Shown piece after piece: positions 13,727 to 19,935 of a DNA stretch of 22,142 nucleotides. Both the position numbers and the translations under genes were made by a program. The stretch lies in the IMG/VR virus record IMGVR_UViG_3300043313_002154, positions 1 through 22,142 of that record; one strand, 5' to 3'. The stretch is from a virus. The notes under the pieces are model-generated. The model searched no databases. It saw only the letters and a list, made by a program, of their open reading frames with translations, and was not told the DNA's origin. Each line of letters starts with the position of its first letter. The stretch's first letter is position 1.

Positions 13727-15345
13727 GAGGCGTCCTGGTCGGGATGCCGATCGGGCAGGGCGCCAGCATTCGCTCCCCGTACTCCATCGTGGATTCGCCG
13801 TCAGGCGACCCCAGCGGGACGACCGACTCCGCAAACATCCAAGCTGCGATCAACGCCGGCGGGCTGATCTTCATGCAGCCCGGCACCTACATCGGCAACG
13901 TGCTGATCAAAACGGGCGCCTACCTCCTCGGCACTGGCGTCGGCAAGACGATCCTGAAGAAACCGGCCAGCTCCAGCGCGGACGCCATCTCGGTCCCCAG
14001 CTTCGCGAGCCTCACCGGCACCGACAGCAGCGGCGGCGAGAAACAGTTCGGCATCTACCACATGTCGATCGACGGCAACCAATCCGGCGGTGCGACCGGC
14101 CGTGGCATCTCGCTTTACGGCTACCACTACGACATCGAGAACGTCGACATCTACGAATGCGGCTCCGATGGCTTCTACTCCGAGTGGGGCACCGCCGGGG
14201 TCATCACCGAAGGCATGGAAGCCACCATCTCGAAGATGCACATCCACGACAACGAGGCCAACGGCTTCGTCTTCGACGGGCCGCACGACTCGCAGATCAG
14301 CGAAGTCACGACGTGGTACAACGGCCCCTCGGCGACCGGCGGCCTTGGTGTCCACCTCAAAGGCCGCGCTGTCGGAACCATGTTCAACAGCTGCCACGCC
14401 TACGGGCCGCACCTCAACTCATGGAAGGTCGAGGGGAACGCGCTCCTCCTGAATTGTGTCGGCGAGGGCGCGAACGTGCAGGTGAGACTGCTGTACGCCG
14501 ACTGCTCAGTTATCGGCGGCTCCTACTTCGCATCGGGTGGCGTCGGAAGCCAGGTCGGCATCGAGATCGGCTCCAGTGGTGGTGGCGGGGTAGCGGTCAC
14601 CGGCTCAAACATTGACACGAAGCTGCTGAACTGCACCGGCGGCTCGCTGGTGTTCACGAACAGCGGCGGCGCGAACGTGATACGGCTGCTCGCCTACCAA
14701 ACCTCTGGGTCGTTCACCACCGGCACCCCCAGCGCATCCGACCGGCTGGACCTTCATTTCGTCGGCCAAACCCGTGCCATCAACACGGCAGCAGCAGTCC
14801 AGCAAGGCTACGGCAAACACATTTGGGAGATCGGCGCCAACAACACCGCCTTCCTGCTACGCAACGACGGCGCCGATCAGGTCAACGTCAACACCACCTC
14901 CAAACGGCTTGAGATGGTGTCCGGCTACTCCCTTCACGGCTACACCGATGCCTACACGACCCGCTCCGTTCTCGTAGAGGCGGCGAACGGGCACCTATCT
15001 TTGCCAACCATCACCGCCCCCACCGCGGCGGCCGGCTCTGCCGCGGGCACCACGCCGCCTACGCCCGTCCGCACAAACTGTTCCGACTCCCGGGGCGTCA
15101 TCTCCTTCGGAACCGGCACGGGCCCGACCGCAGGGCAGCAAGCGACAGTCACCTTCAACACAGGATGGACAACACTCTCCATCAATCCCGTGGTCGTGCT
15201 GACCGCCCGCAACACGGCGACCGCGGCGTTAAATCTGTTCACGGTGCCGAACGGGACGTCAGGCTTCGCGGTGCACGCCCAGGTCGCTCCTGCCGCATCA
15301 CAGGCCAACACGGTGTACGAGCTCGGCTACCACGTGATCGGCTAG
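13723..15345 (+). CDS. Beta-helix tail spike (pectate-lyase-like fold)
   Basis: This 540-residue protein is probably a trimeric spike that binds or cleaves host-surface polysaccharide. The start at ATG 13723 shares ATGA with the GH16 gene stop; an open frame from 13519 would overlap that gene and is rejected. Residues ~30-60 read TTDSANIQAAINAGG and FMQPGTYIGNVLIK, the typical entry to parallel beta-helix proteins of the pectate-lyase-like superfamily. Residues ~60-370 carry repeated short strands with Asp, Asn and Gly turns (YDIENVDIYECGSDGF, ISKMHIHDNEANGF, SQISEVTTWYNG), as in helix coils. The C-terminal ~120 residues form a separate beta-rich domain (VISFGTGTGPTAGQQATVTF) that may hold the trimer together or bind a receptor. 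Catalytic residues cannot be assigned by eye. Its stop overlaps the stop of the opposing gene. Confidence 0.8.
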   Translation: MRGVLVGMPIGQGASIRSPYSIVDSPSGDPSGTTDSANIQAAINAGGLIFMQPGTYIGNVLIKTGAYLLGTGVGKTILKKPASSSADAISVPSFASLTGTDSSGGEKQFGIYHMSIDGNQSGGATGRGISLYGYHYDIENVDIYECGSDGFYSEWGTAGVITEGMEATISKMHIHDNEANGFVFDGPHDSQISEVTTWYNGPSATGGLGVHLKGRAVGTMFNSCHAYGPHLNSWKVEGNALLLNCVGEGANVQVRLLYADCSVIGGSYFASGGVGSQVGIEIGSSGGGGVAVTGSNIDTKLLNCTGGSLVFTNSGGANVIRLLAYQTSGSFTTGTPSASDRLDLHFVGQTRAINTAAAVQQGYGKHIWEIGANNTAFLLRNDGADQVNVNTTSKRLEMVSGYSLHGYTDAYTTRSVLVEAANGHLSLPTITAPTAAAGSAAGTTPPTPVRTNCSDSRGVISFGTGTGPTAGQQATVTFNTGWTTLSINPVVVLTARNTATAALNLFTVPNGTSGFAVHAQVAPAASQANTVYELGYHVIG

Positions 15346-15566
15346 ACGGGCATGTCGTCGTCGTCGGCTTCCGCTTTGGCCGGCTCTGGATGGTCGCCGT
15401 CGCGCAGCCCAGGCTCCATCGCTGCCAGGAGTTCCATGAGCCGGCCCCACTCTTCGACGGTTAGCGGAAACGGCCCGGAGAACTCGACCTTCGCCTTCAG
15501 GGTCAAAGGCAGCGTGTAATACCTCGTCGGCCGCTCCTGCTTCGGCCACTCGTCAGGCCGGGCCAT
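15342..15566 (-). CDS. 74-residue protein, function unknown
   Basis: ATG at 15566 overlaps the stop of the upstream minus-strand gene by one base (TGATG), so the two form an operon. A longer open frame to 15713 is rejected because its extra part is an Arg-rich shadow of that gene. The protein has strand-like sequence (RYYTLPLTLKAKVEF), a helix (TVEEWGRLMELLAAMEPGL) and an acidic tail ending ADDDDMPV. It is not recognised. Its stop shares the bases CTAG with the spike gene stop on the other strand, leaving no space for a separate terminator between the convergent genes. Confidence 0.7.
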   Translation of the reverse strand: MARPDEWPKQERPTRYYTLPLTLKAKVEFSGPFPLTVEEWGRLMELLAAMEPGLRDGDHPEPAKAEADDDDMPV

Positions 15567-15985
15567 CAGGCGGCCTGCGCGATGTTGCGGGTACGCCGCC
15601 ACTCGCGGAAGGCTTCGCGATGCTCGATGAAGTCGGCGAGCACCTCCTCGGTCAGCCCGCCTTCGCATAGGTTGACGTACGCGTCGGCGAACTGAGTGCG
15701 GTGAAGAGAGCACAGCGGCGCAGTGTTGGCGAACTCTTTCGCGCGGCGGTTCACCTCCGCGCGGGCCTCCCCCTCCGTGTATGGCATGCCCGTCGATGGG
15801 TTGTGCTCGAACGGCGAGAGCTTGATGACGAAGAAGCGCTCCGCCTGCTCCTTCTGGGTCTTCACGGCGTTGGGTGGGCAGCCGACACAGTAGCCGGTGC
15901 GGACGCCCTTCGCCCTGAGCTCGTGAGCGGAGTCGTCCTCGGTGGTAAAGACGGGGTCATTCTCGGGGTTATAGATCTTGGGCAT
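15566..15985 (-). CDS. 139-residue protein with possible zinc site CxxC...CxxH, function unknown
   Basis: The protein starts at ATG 15985 with no ribosome binding site but with a well-placed promoter-like box, suggesting leaderless expression. Cys33 and Cys36 (in GYCVGCPP) and Cys92 and His95 (in PLCSLHRT) could form one zinc site bridging two halves of the protein. Between them is a charged, partly helical region with FFVIKLSPFEHNP. The C-terminal 40 residues are helical and charged. No known family is recognised; a DNA- or RNA-binding or adaptor role is possible only by analogy with other small zinc proteins. It is the first gene of a two-gene leftward unit between tail and membrane-protein genes. 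Confidence 0.75.
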   Translation of the reverse strand: MPKIYNPENDPVFTTEDDSAHELRAKGVRTGYCVGCPPNAVKTQKEQAERFFVIKLSPFEHNPSTGMPYTEGEARAEVNRRAKEFANTAPLCSLHRTQFADAYVNLCEGGLTEEVLADFIEHREAFREWRRTRNIAQAA

Positions 15986-16007
15986 GACAGGAGTGTACAG
16001 CGCACAC
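15986..16007 (-). promoter_or_regulatory. Leaderless-type promoter with overlapping GTGT...ACAC palindrome
   Basis: On the minus strand, TACACT (15997-15992) fits TANNNT and ends exactly 6 nt before ATG at 15985. It overlaps GTGTGCGCTGTACAC (16007-15993), whose outer arms GTGT and ACAC pair. No -35 box is evident. The start has no Shine-Dalgarno sequence. The layout matches the sites at 2066 and 19919, though this palindrome is less perfect. Confidence 0.45.
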
Positions 16008-16080
16008 CTGACAGCGTTGCGACCGTCTCTTTACTAAGCTGTGATGTAGCACCTTCGCCTTGAATCCCGCGGGTGGCTAG

Positions 16081-16096
16081 GGGATATCCCTACGAT
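16081..16096 (+). promoter_or_regulatory. Palindrome and -10-like box upstream of the membrane-protein genes
   Basis: GGGATATCCC (16081-16090) is a perfect 10-bp palindrome immediately followed by TACGAT (16091-16096), which fits TANNNT. Transcription would begin near 16103, giving a leader of about 40 nt to GTG 16145, which has its own ribosome binding site. No good -35 box at normal spacing is visible. The rest of the 159-nt divergent gap shows nothing clear. Confidence 0.3.
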
Positions 16097-16144
16097 TGAG
16101 CCGAACCGACGTCAACTGGCCCAAGCTGACCCCTGGGAGCGAGC

Positions 16145-16444
16145 GTGGACCCGACCGACTGGGCCGGTCTACTGTCGCCGGTCGGATGCGTCGTCTTCCT
16201 CGTCGTCGCCCTCGCGAGAGGCTGGCTCGTGTCGGGGCGGGAGATGGACCGCCACGAGAAGATCTGGGAAGCTCGACTAGTAGAGGCCCACGAGCGCGAG
16301 CTGATCTGGCAGAAGACCGCCGAGACCCGCGAGGAGACTAGCCGGGATGTGGCCGATCAACTTCGGATGCGGCAGATCGTTGACGAGACTGTGGTCAAGA
16401 CAATCGCGGCGCTCCCACAGGTCAAAACTGCAGAGGGAGTCTGA
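16145..16444 (+). CDS. Small membrane protein with one N-terminal membrane segment, possible holin-type protein
   Basis: This 99-residue protein has one hydrophobic segment at about 6-31 (LLSPVGCVVFLVVALARGW) and then a long charged helix (residues ~34-90, REMDRHEKIWEARLVEAHE and onward), probably a cytoplasmic coiled coil. GTG 16145 follows GGGAGCGAG (16135-16143). Similar one-segment proteins followed by small membrane proteins occur beside lysis genes in many actinophages, so a holin or lysis-regulator role is reasonable but unproven. It is the first gene of a three-gene unit and begins opposite a divergent leaderless gene. An open frame at 16096 in another frame is a shadow. Confidence 0.75.
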   Translation: MDPTDWAGLLSPVGCVVFLVVALARGWLVSGREMDRHEKIWEARLVEAHERELIWQKTAETREETSRDVADQLRMRQIVDETVVKTIAALPQVKTAEGV

Positions 16445-16445
16445 C

Positions 16446-16616
16446 GTGGTCGCCGGTACCGATCTCAACGCAGCCCAGAAGGCGCTGCAACGGGCTCAGC
16501 GGGAGCGCGCTGAGGTGCTGGCGATGCGCAAGAAGACCGAGGAAAACGCCCGGCAGGCAAAGCGGTTGCTCGCTGAGAACAATTTCGCGGCACGGGTCTT
16601 CGGGAGGGGCACATGA
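16446..16616 (+). CDS. 56-residue helical protein, function unknown
   Basis: The start is GTG 16446, one base after the previous stop, with GAGGGAG (about 16433-16439) as ribosome binding site. A longer frame from 16347 would overlap the upstream gene and is rejected. The sequence is one long charged helix (LNAAQKALQRAQRERAEVLA) ending with ENNFAARVFGRG. Small proteins with an ENxFA-type end occur next to membrane proteins in actinophage genomes, but no function is known to me. It overlaps the next gene by four bases (ATGA), so all three genes here are coupled. Confidence 0.7.
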   Translation: MVAGTDLNAAQKALQRAQRERAEVLAMRKKTEENARQAKRLLAENNFAARVFGRGT

Positions 16617-16981
16617 GTTGGATCGACACGGTCATCGCTTGGGATTTCTTCATCGCCATGGCCGCACCGCCAGTGTTCGTCGCGGTCTATCTGACGATGA
16701 CGTGGTGGAAGACCTGGGAGGGCCGGGTCATCATGGCGAAGCAAGTACTGTTCACCGGCTTCCTGCTCAACGGCGTCCTGTACTACGCCCTCGGGCCCGA
16801 CTATCCCGGCAGCGACGCGTTCCGGCTGGTGCTGTTTACAGTGATGCCGATCGCGTTCTGGGGGATGACGATCTTGCTGATCAATGCTCGGCTGCAGGCT
16901 CGTCGGGAGAAGCTAGCCCTGGCTGCCCAGCCGCCATCGCCAGAAACCCGTCCACTGACTGATGATCACCAGTTAGGGTAG
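16613..16981 (+). CDS. Three-segment membrane protein, candidate holin
   Basis: This 122-residue protein has three hydrophobic segments, at about 8-29 (DFFIAMAAPPVFVAVYLT), 43-61 (QVLFTGFLLNGVLYYALG) and 70-91 (RLVLFTVMPIAFWGMTILL), followed by a charged cytoplasmic tail. The size and three-segment layout match class I holins, which make holes in the membrane at lysis, but this class has little sequence conservation and no endolysin is adjacent. ATG 16613 overlaps the previous stop (ATGA) and follows GGGAGGGG (16602-16609). The last 101 nt overlap the end of the opposing gene. The overlap covers only the tail, which is less constrained than the membrane part. Confidence 0.75.
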   Translation: MSWIDTVIAWDFFIAMAAPPVFVAVYLTMTWWKTWEGRVIMAKQVLFTGFLLNGVLYYALGPDYPGSDAFRLVLFTVMPIAFWGMTILLINARLQARREKLALAAQPPSPETRPLTDDHQLG

Positions 16982-17291
16982 CGACCGGCACTGTAGCTTC
17001 CCGCTCCAATAGTCCTCGCAGCTTCCCGTTCTCCCCTGTCAGGTCGTCCAGTCGGCCGACCAGCTCAGCAATCGTCGCCTCGTCCTCCTGGGATTGCGCC
17101 TGCGCCTCGGCGAGCAGCGTACGCAGGGCGTCGTTCTCGGTGGCTAGCTGCGCGTTCTCCCACGTCTGCTGCTGTCCCTGTGCGCCGATGCGACGTATCA
17201 GCTGGTCGATGAGCTTGCCCGGGTCGAGCGGGATCGACTGCGGCAGACCGGGCTCTTGCTCGTCGGTCACGGTCTCTTCGTCGGGAATCAT
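16881..17291 (-). CDS. Coiled-coil protein, function unknown
   Basis: This 136-residue protein starts at ATG 17291 after AGAAAGG, nine bases past the stop of the glycosyltransferase gene. Residues ~40-100 form a clear coiled coil with Leu and Ala in heptad positions (NAQLATENDALRTLLAEAQ, then ATIAELVGRLDDLTGENGK). The N-terminus is acidic, and the C-terminus is low-complexity (GQPGLASPDEPAAEH). It is the last gene of the long leftward unit. Its final ~33 codons overlap the membrane-protein gene on the other strand. A scaffold or partner role for neighbouring proteins is possible, but nothing shows it directly. Confidence 0.75.
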   Translation of the reverse strand: MIPDEETVTDEQEPGLPQSIPLDPGKLIDQLIRRIGAQGQQQTWENAQLATENDALRTLLAEAQAQSQEDEATIAELVGRLDDLTGENGKLRGLLEREATVPVATLTGDHQSVDGFLAMAAGQPGLASPDEPAAEH

Positions 17292-17300
17292 GGTGCCTTT

Positions 17301-18149
17301 CTAGAGCTGCTCGGACAGGTCGCGGTACGCCTCAAGGATTCTGTCATCCGCGAAGTGGCGCCACTGGGTCAGGAACGAATAGTGCGATACCAGGGCGCTG
17401 CCGACGATGGTGTTGTCCACCCCAAGTTGGGCGGGGCGGATCTTCGTGTGCCAGTCCTCCTCCTCGGCTGGCAGCTCACCGCCGACCCTGGCGTAGTCAG
17501 AGCCGAGGGAGGCGAAGCAGGAGACAGAGAATTGCTTCGGAGGAAGGTCGAAATTGTGGTGGGCAAACAGCTGGTCGACGGTGCCGTTCTCGATGTGTTT
17601 CAGCAGTAGGTCATGCAGCTGGATCGCGAAGCCGCCGTCGGCCCAGCCGATCGGATCCATGCAGTGAAACCCGACCTCCGGCCAGTCCGGCTCCTCCAGC
17701 GGGATTCGGCCGTCCTGCTGTAGCCACCATGAGCAGATAGCATTGTTGATGATGATCGGGAACGAGCACAGGCCCGGCGAGACGATCTTGTGCTCGACGA
17801 TCTCCTTCACCGCGTTCTCGTGCACGTAGACGATGTCGTCGTCGAAGCGCACATACACCGTGTCGGGGTCGGTCATCGCCCGGTAGGCGTACATCGTATT
17901 CATCTGCTTCTTCGGATAGCGCGGCAGATCCTTCGGACGGGAGAACGTCTTCACCCAATCCCACTGGCGCGCCACCCGGGACGCCCAGACGCGGTCCTCT
18001 TGCTGGCCTTGAAGGTCGGTGTTCATGTAGAACCACAACTCGTCGATCAGCCCGCGGTCGTGATCGCGCTGCAGATACTTCAGCAGGATCGAGACGTACT
18101 TCTTCCGGCCGTACGGAATCCAGGCCACGACCCGCTTCCCACCGATCAC
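17301..18149 (-). CDS. Probable GT-A-like glycosyltransferase
   Basis: This 282-residue protein probably moves a sugar from a nucleotide-sugar donor. The start is GTG 18149, overlapping the previous stop by four bases (GTGA); a TTG frame from 18185 is less likely. The N-terminus (RVVAWIPYGRKKYVSILLKYL) resembles the first strand-helix of GT-A enzymes. DPDTVYVRFDDDIVYV places three Asp residues at 103-105, matching the DxD metal/nucleotide site at the end of a strand. Later segments WADGGFAIQLHDLLL and VSCFASLGSDYARVG may form the acceptor side. No membrane anchor or signal peptide is seen, so it acts in the cytoplasm. Neighbouring sugar genes support the call. The acceptor could be a virion protein or a host glycan. 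Confidence 0.7.
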   Translation of the reverse strand: MIGGKRVVAWIPYGRKKYVSILLKYLQRDHDRGLIDELWFYMNTDLQGQQEDRVWASRVARQWDWVKTFSRPKDLPRYPKKQMNTMYAYRAMTDPDTVYVRFDDDIVYVHENAVKEIVEHKIVSPGLCSFPIIINNAICSWWLQQDGRIPLEEPDWPEVGFHCMDPIGWADGGFAIQLHDLLLKHIENGTVDQLFAHHNFDLPPKQFSVSCFASLGSDYARVGGELPAEEEDWHTKIRPAQLGVDNTIVGSALVSHYSFLTQWRHFADDRILEAYRDLSEQL

Positions 18150-18343
18150 TGCTCGGCCACCTTCGAGTCGTAGGCCAGTCTGCAAGCCGCGGCGACAAAC
18201 ATGAGCCCCTCGGAGACTTGGTCGAGCACGTCGGGGGTTTGCGAGTGCGCGAGCTTGTACGCAGTCTCTGCGTCGTCGTCAGCGATGAGTCGCAGAAGCT
18301 CGATTGCGACCTCAATGGCGGCCGGCTTGGCTATCCGAGGCAT
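18146..18343 (-). CDS. 65-residue helical protein between two glycosyltransferase genes, function unknown
   Basis: The ATG at 18343 follows GGGAGGA on the minus strand and overlaps the end of the GT-B gene by 13 bases. A frame extending to 18868 is a shadow of that gene and is rejected. The protein is helical (AAIEVAIELLRLIADDDAETAY, seen in parts, then SQTPDVLDQVSEGLMFVAAACRLAYD). It resembles small DNA-associated or adaptor proteins only in general character. Translational coupling to both glycosyltransferases suggests a related or regulatory role. Confidence 0.65.
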   Translation of the reverse strand: MPRIAKPAAIEVAIELLRLIADDDAETAYKLAHSQTPDVLDQVSEGLMFVAAACRLAYDSKVAEQ

Positions 18344-19398
18344 GCGTCCTCCCACTGTTTCGCTATCGCCTGCATCGTGTTCCGCGACGCCCGCCTGTCC
18401 GCGTTCAGGCCCATCTGCCAGCGTCTCTCCGGGTCGTTCAGCAGCTGACGCAGGTACAGCTTCCAATCGGACTCCCGAGAGCACAGGAAGCCGTTCCAGC
18501 CGTGCCTGATCCACTTCTTGTAGGGCCCGATCGGGGAGGCGATGATCGGCACCCCCGACATTCCGGCCTCCAACGCTTTCGTCGCGAACTTGGCCTCGGT
18601 GAACGGGGTCGACTCGTACGGCGCCAAAACGATGTCGAGCATTGAGAAGGCCCGGTAGTAGTCCGCGAAGCCCTGGTCGAACGCCGGGATCCATTCGTAG
18701 ACGCCGCCGCGGTCCTTGTGCCACCGGAAACCCATCATGGCGACCTTTTGGGCGGGGATGCCGATGAACTGGATATACGGCACCGGACCCAGCTCGCCCT
18801 TCGCCGCGGCATTGACCACGTTTTTGATCATCGGCAGCCAGGCAGCCGTATTCTCCGACCCGGCCCAACCGATCGTCACCGTCTTCGGATCCTTCTGCCG
18901 CACATTGTTTTTGATGCCGGCGTGCAATCCGTTCTCGACGATCTTGATCTTGTTTTCTTCGATGCCTTGCATGGCTATGGAAGCGGCGAGGACGTCGGAG
19001 CAGACGGTCACGATGTCGGCGATCTTCATCGACTGTCGCAGATTGTCCAGCAGTCCACCCTCACAGACCAACTTTCCGTCCGGGTTGATGCCCTGCTCCC
19101 AGAACCGTTTCGAGGCGACGTTCGAGGCGTCGATGTTGAAGTAGTCGTCGTCCAGGTCGATCACCATGCGAGTCTTCGGCTGCTCGTCGCGCAGTGCCTG
19201 CCACAAAGGCATCACGACAGGATGCGCCAGCCGGGACGCGACGATCACATCGGTTCGGAGATGCGTCCGCGCGGGCTGCCGGTTGGGGCTGGACCAGCGG
19301 GCGTGGTGGCCTTCCCACATCAACGCGTTGGCGGGGATGACGCCGCGGTAATGGGAGCTGCCGTCCTCAGAGGCCAGCAGAAAATGCCAGCTAGCCAT
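18331..19398 (-). CDS. GT-B-type glycosyltransferase (GT4-like)
   Basis: This 355-residue protein probably transfers a sugar from a nucleotide donor. Near residue 80 is MVIDLDDDYFNID. The C-terminal half shows family-like features: TIGWAGSENTAAW (~175-187), where the donor-binding domain begins, and PYESTPFTEAKFATKALEAG with GVPIIASPIGP (~258-290), which follows the GT4 layout of a Lys-containing helix, a Glu near the nucleotide sugar and a Gly-Val-Pro turn. The first ~70 residues form the acceptor-side domain. ATG 19398 overlaps the upstream gene stop by eight bases. No signal peptide or membrane segment is seen. It likely works with the epimerase and the second glycosyltransferase. Confidence 0.8.
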   Translation of the reverse strand: MASWHFLLASEDGSSHYRGVIPANALMWEGHHARWSSPNRQPARTHLRTDVIVASRLAHPVVMPLWQALRDEQPKTRMVIDLDDDYFNIDASNVASKRFWEQGINPDGKLVCEGGLLDNLRQSMKIADIVTVCSDVLAASIAMQGIEENKIKIVENGLHAGIKNNVRQKDPKTVTIGWAGSENTAAWLPMIKNVVNAAAKGELGPVPYIQFIGIPAQKVAMMGFRWHKDRGGVYEWIPAFDQGFADYYRAFSMLDIVLAPYESTPFTEAKFATKALEAGMSGVPIIASPIGPYKKWIRHGWNGFLCSRESDWKLYLRQLLNDPERRWQMGLNADRRASRNTMQAIAKQWEDACLG

Positions 19399-19663
19399 GG
19401 ACAGTCTTCTGTGCGAGCCGGTATGCGCCAGGGCTGGAGCGTCGTCGGCCGGACGCTATGGCCCGGGCGTCGTTGAGCGCGGTGTCGGCGCGGCTGAACG
19501 AGGCGGTGGTGCCCGCCTTCGCCCGCAGGGCAGCCAGGGTCAGGGCTGGATCCACAACGCATTCTGCGCGTCCCTCGACGGCTGCGGGGGTGTGGAGCGG
19601 GCAGCAGGCACCGGTCTGATAGGGCCGCGCCGGATCTGCGCCACACACATGACAACTAGCCAC
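19391..19663 (-). CDS. 90-residue zinc-ribbon-like protein
   Basis: GTG 19663 overlaps the stop of the upstream gene by eight bases. Cys4 and Cys7 (SCHVCGADP) with Cys20/Cys21 and His24 (GACCPLHTP) form a CxxC...CxxH pattern. A Cys-His-x-Cys-Gly-Ala start followed by a His-Thr-Pro-Ala turn is common in small proteins of actinophages and their hosts, whose role is not known to me. The remaining ~60 residues are helical, Ala/Arg-rich and polar. A metal-binding fold is likely; DNA, RNA or protein binding cannot be decided. It lies between the leaderless gene and the GT-B gene. Confidence 0.7.
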   Translation of the reverse strand: MASCHVCGADPARPYQTGACCPLHTPAAVEGRAECVVDPALTLAALRAKAGTTASFSRADTALNDARAIASGRRRSSPGAYRLAQKTVHG

Positions 19664-19919
19664 CGACGATGAGCTTCTTGATTCGCTTGTGGATGTGCTC
19701 GCTGACGATCTCTAGGGCCTCCTCAGAAGACTCCTGCGCCTTCGTCTCGTGGACGATCTCGCTGGACATGATGATCTGCCCGACCCAGCCCTCCATCGTC
19801 TGAATGGCGCGGGTGGACAGCAGTGACCGGGATGCCTCCTTCGGCCGTTCGCCCTCTTTCGCGTCGAGGAAAACGGTGCCGCTGCTGTATGTCCAATTCG
19901 TCGGGATCGTCGTAGCCAC
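19656..19919 (-). CDS. 87-residue protein with leaderless GTG start, function unknown
   Basis: The start is GTG 19919 with no ribosome binding site. The -10-like box TAAGGT ends exactly 6 nt before it. The N-terminus has short strands (TNWTYSSGTVFLDAKEGE) and the C-terminal half is helical and charged (SSEEALEIVSEHIHKRIKK). No known family is recognised. It begins a block of overlapping genes that includes the zinc-ribbon-like protein and both glycosyltransferases, so its promoter may drive part of the sugar-modifying block. Codon bias supports a real gene. Confidence 0.75.
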   Translation of the reverse strand: MATTIPTNWTYSSGTVFLDAKEGERPKEASRSLLSTRAIQTMEGWVGQIIMSSEIVHETKAQESSEEALEIVSEHIHKRIKKLIVGG

Positions 19920-19935
19920 GTGTGTACCTTACACA
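19920..19935 (-). promoter_or_regulatory. Leaderless promoter with perfect palindrome, shared with the epimerase stop codon
   Basis: TGTGTA (19921-19926) and TACACA (19930-19935) form a perfect 6-bp inverted repeat with a 3-nt spacer. On the minus strand TAAGGT (19931-19926) fits TANNNT and ends 6 nt before GTG 19919. Its first three bases are the stop codon of the upstream epimerase gene (19931-19929). No -35 box is evident. A protein bound here would block the -10 box. Confidence 0.5.

Noticed and set aside
16096-16341. TTG-started open frame upstream of the first membrane-protein gene
   Set aside because: Arg-rich shadow, no ribosome binding site; GTG 16145 in another frame has one and encodes a membrane segment.
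18344-18868. Upstream extension of the 65-residue minus-strand gene to 240 codons
   Set aside because: The extra part lies antiphase within the GT-B gene, while ATG 18343 has a strong ribosome binding site.
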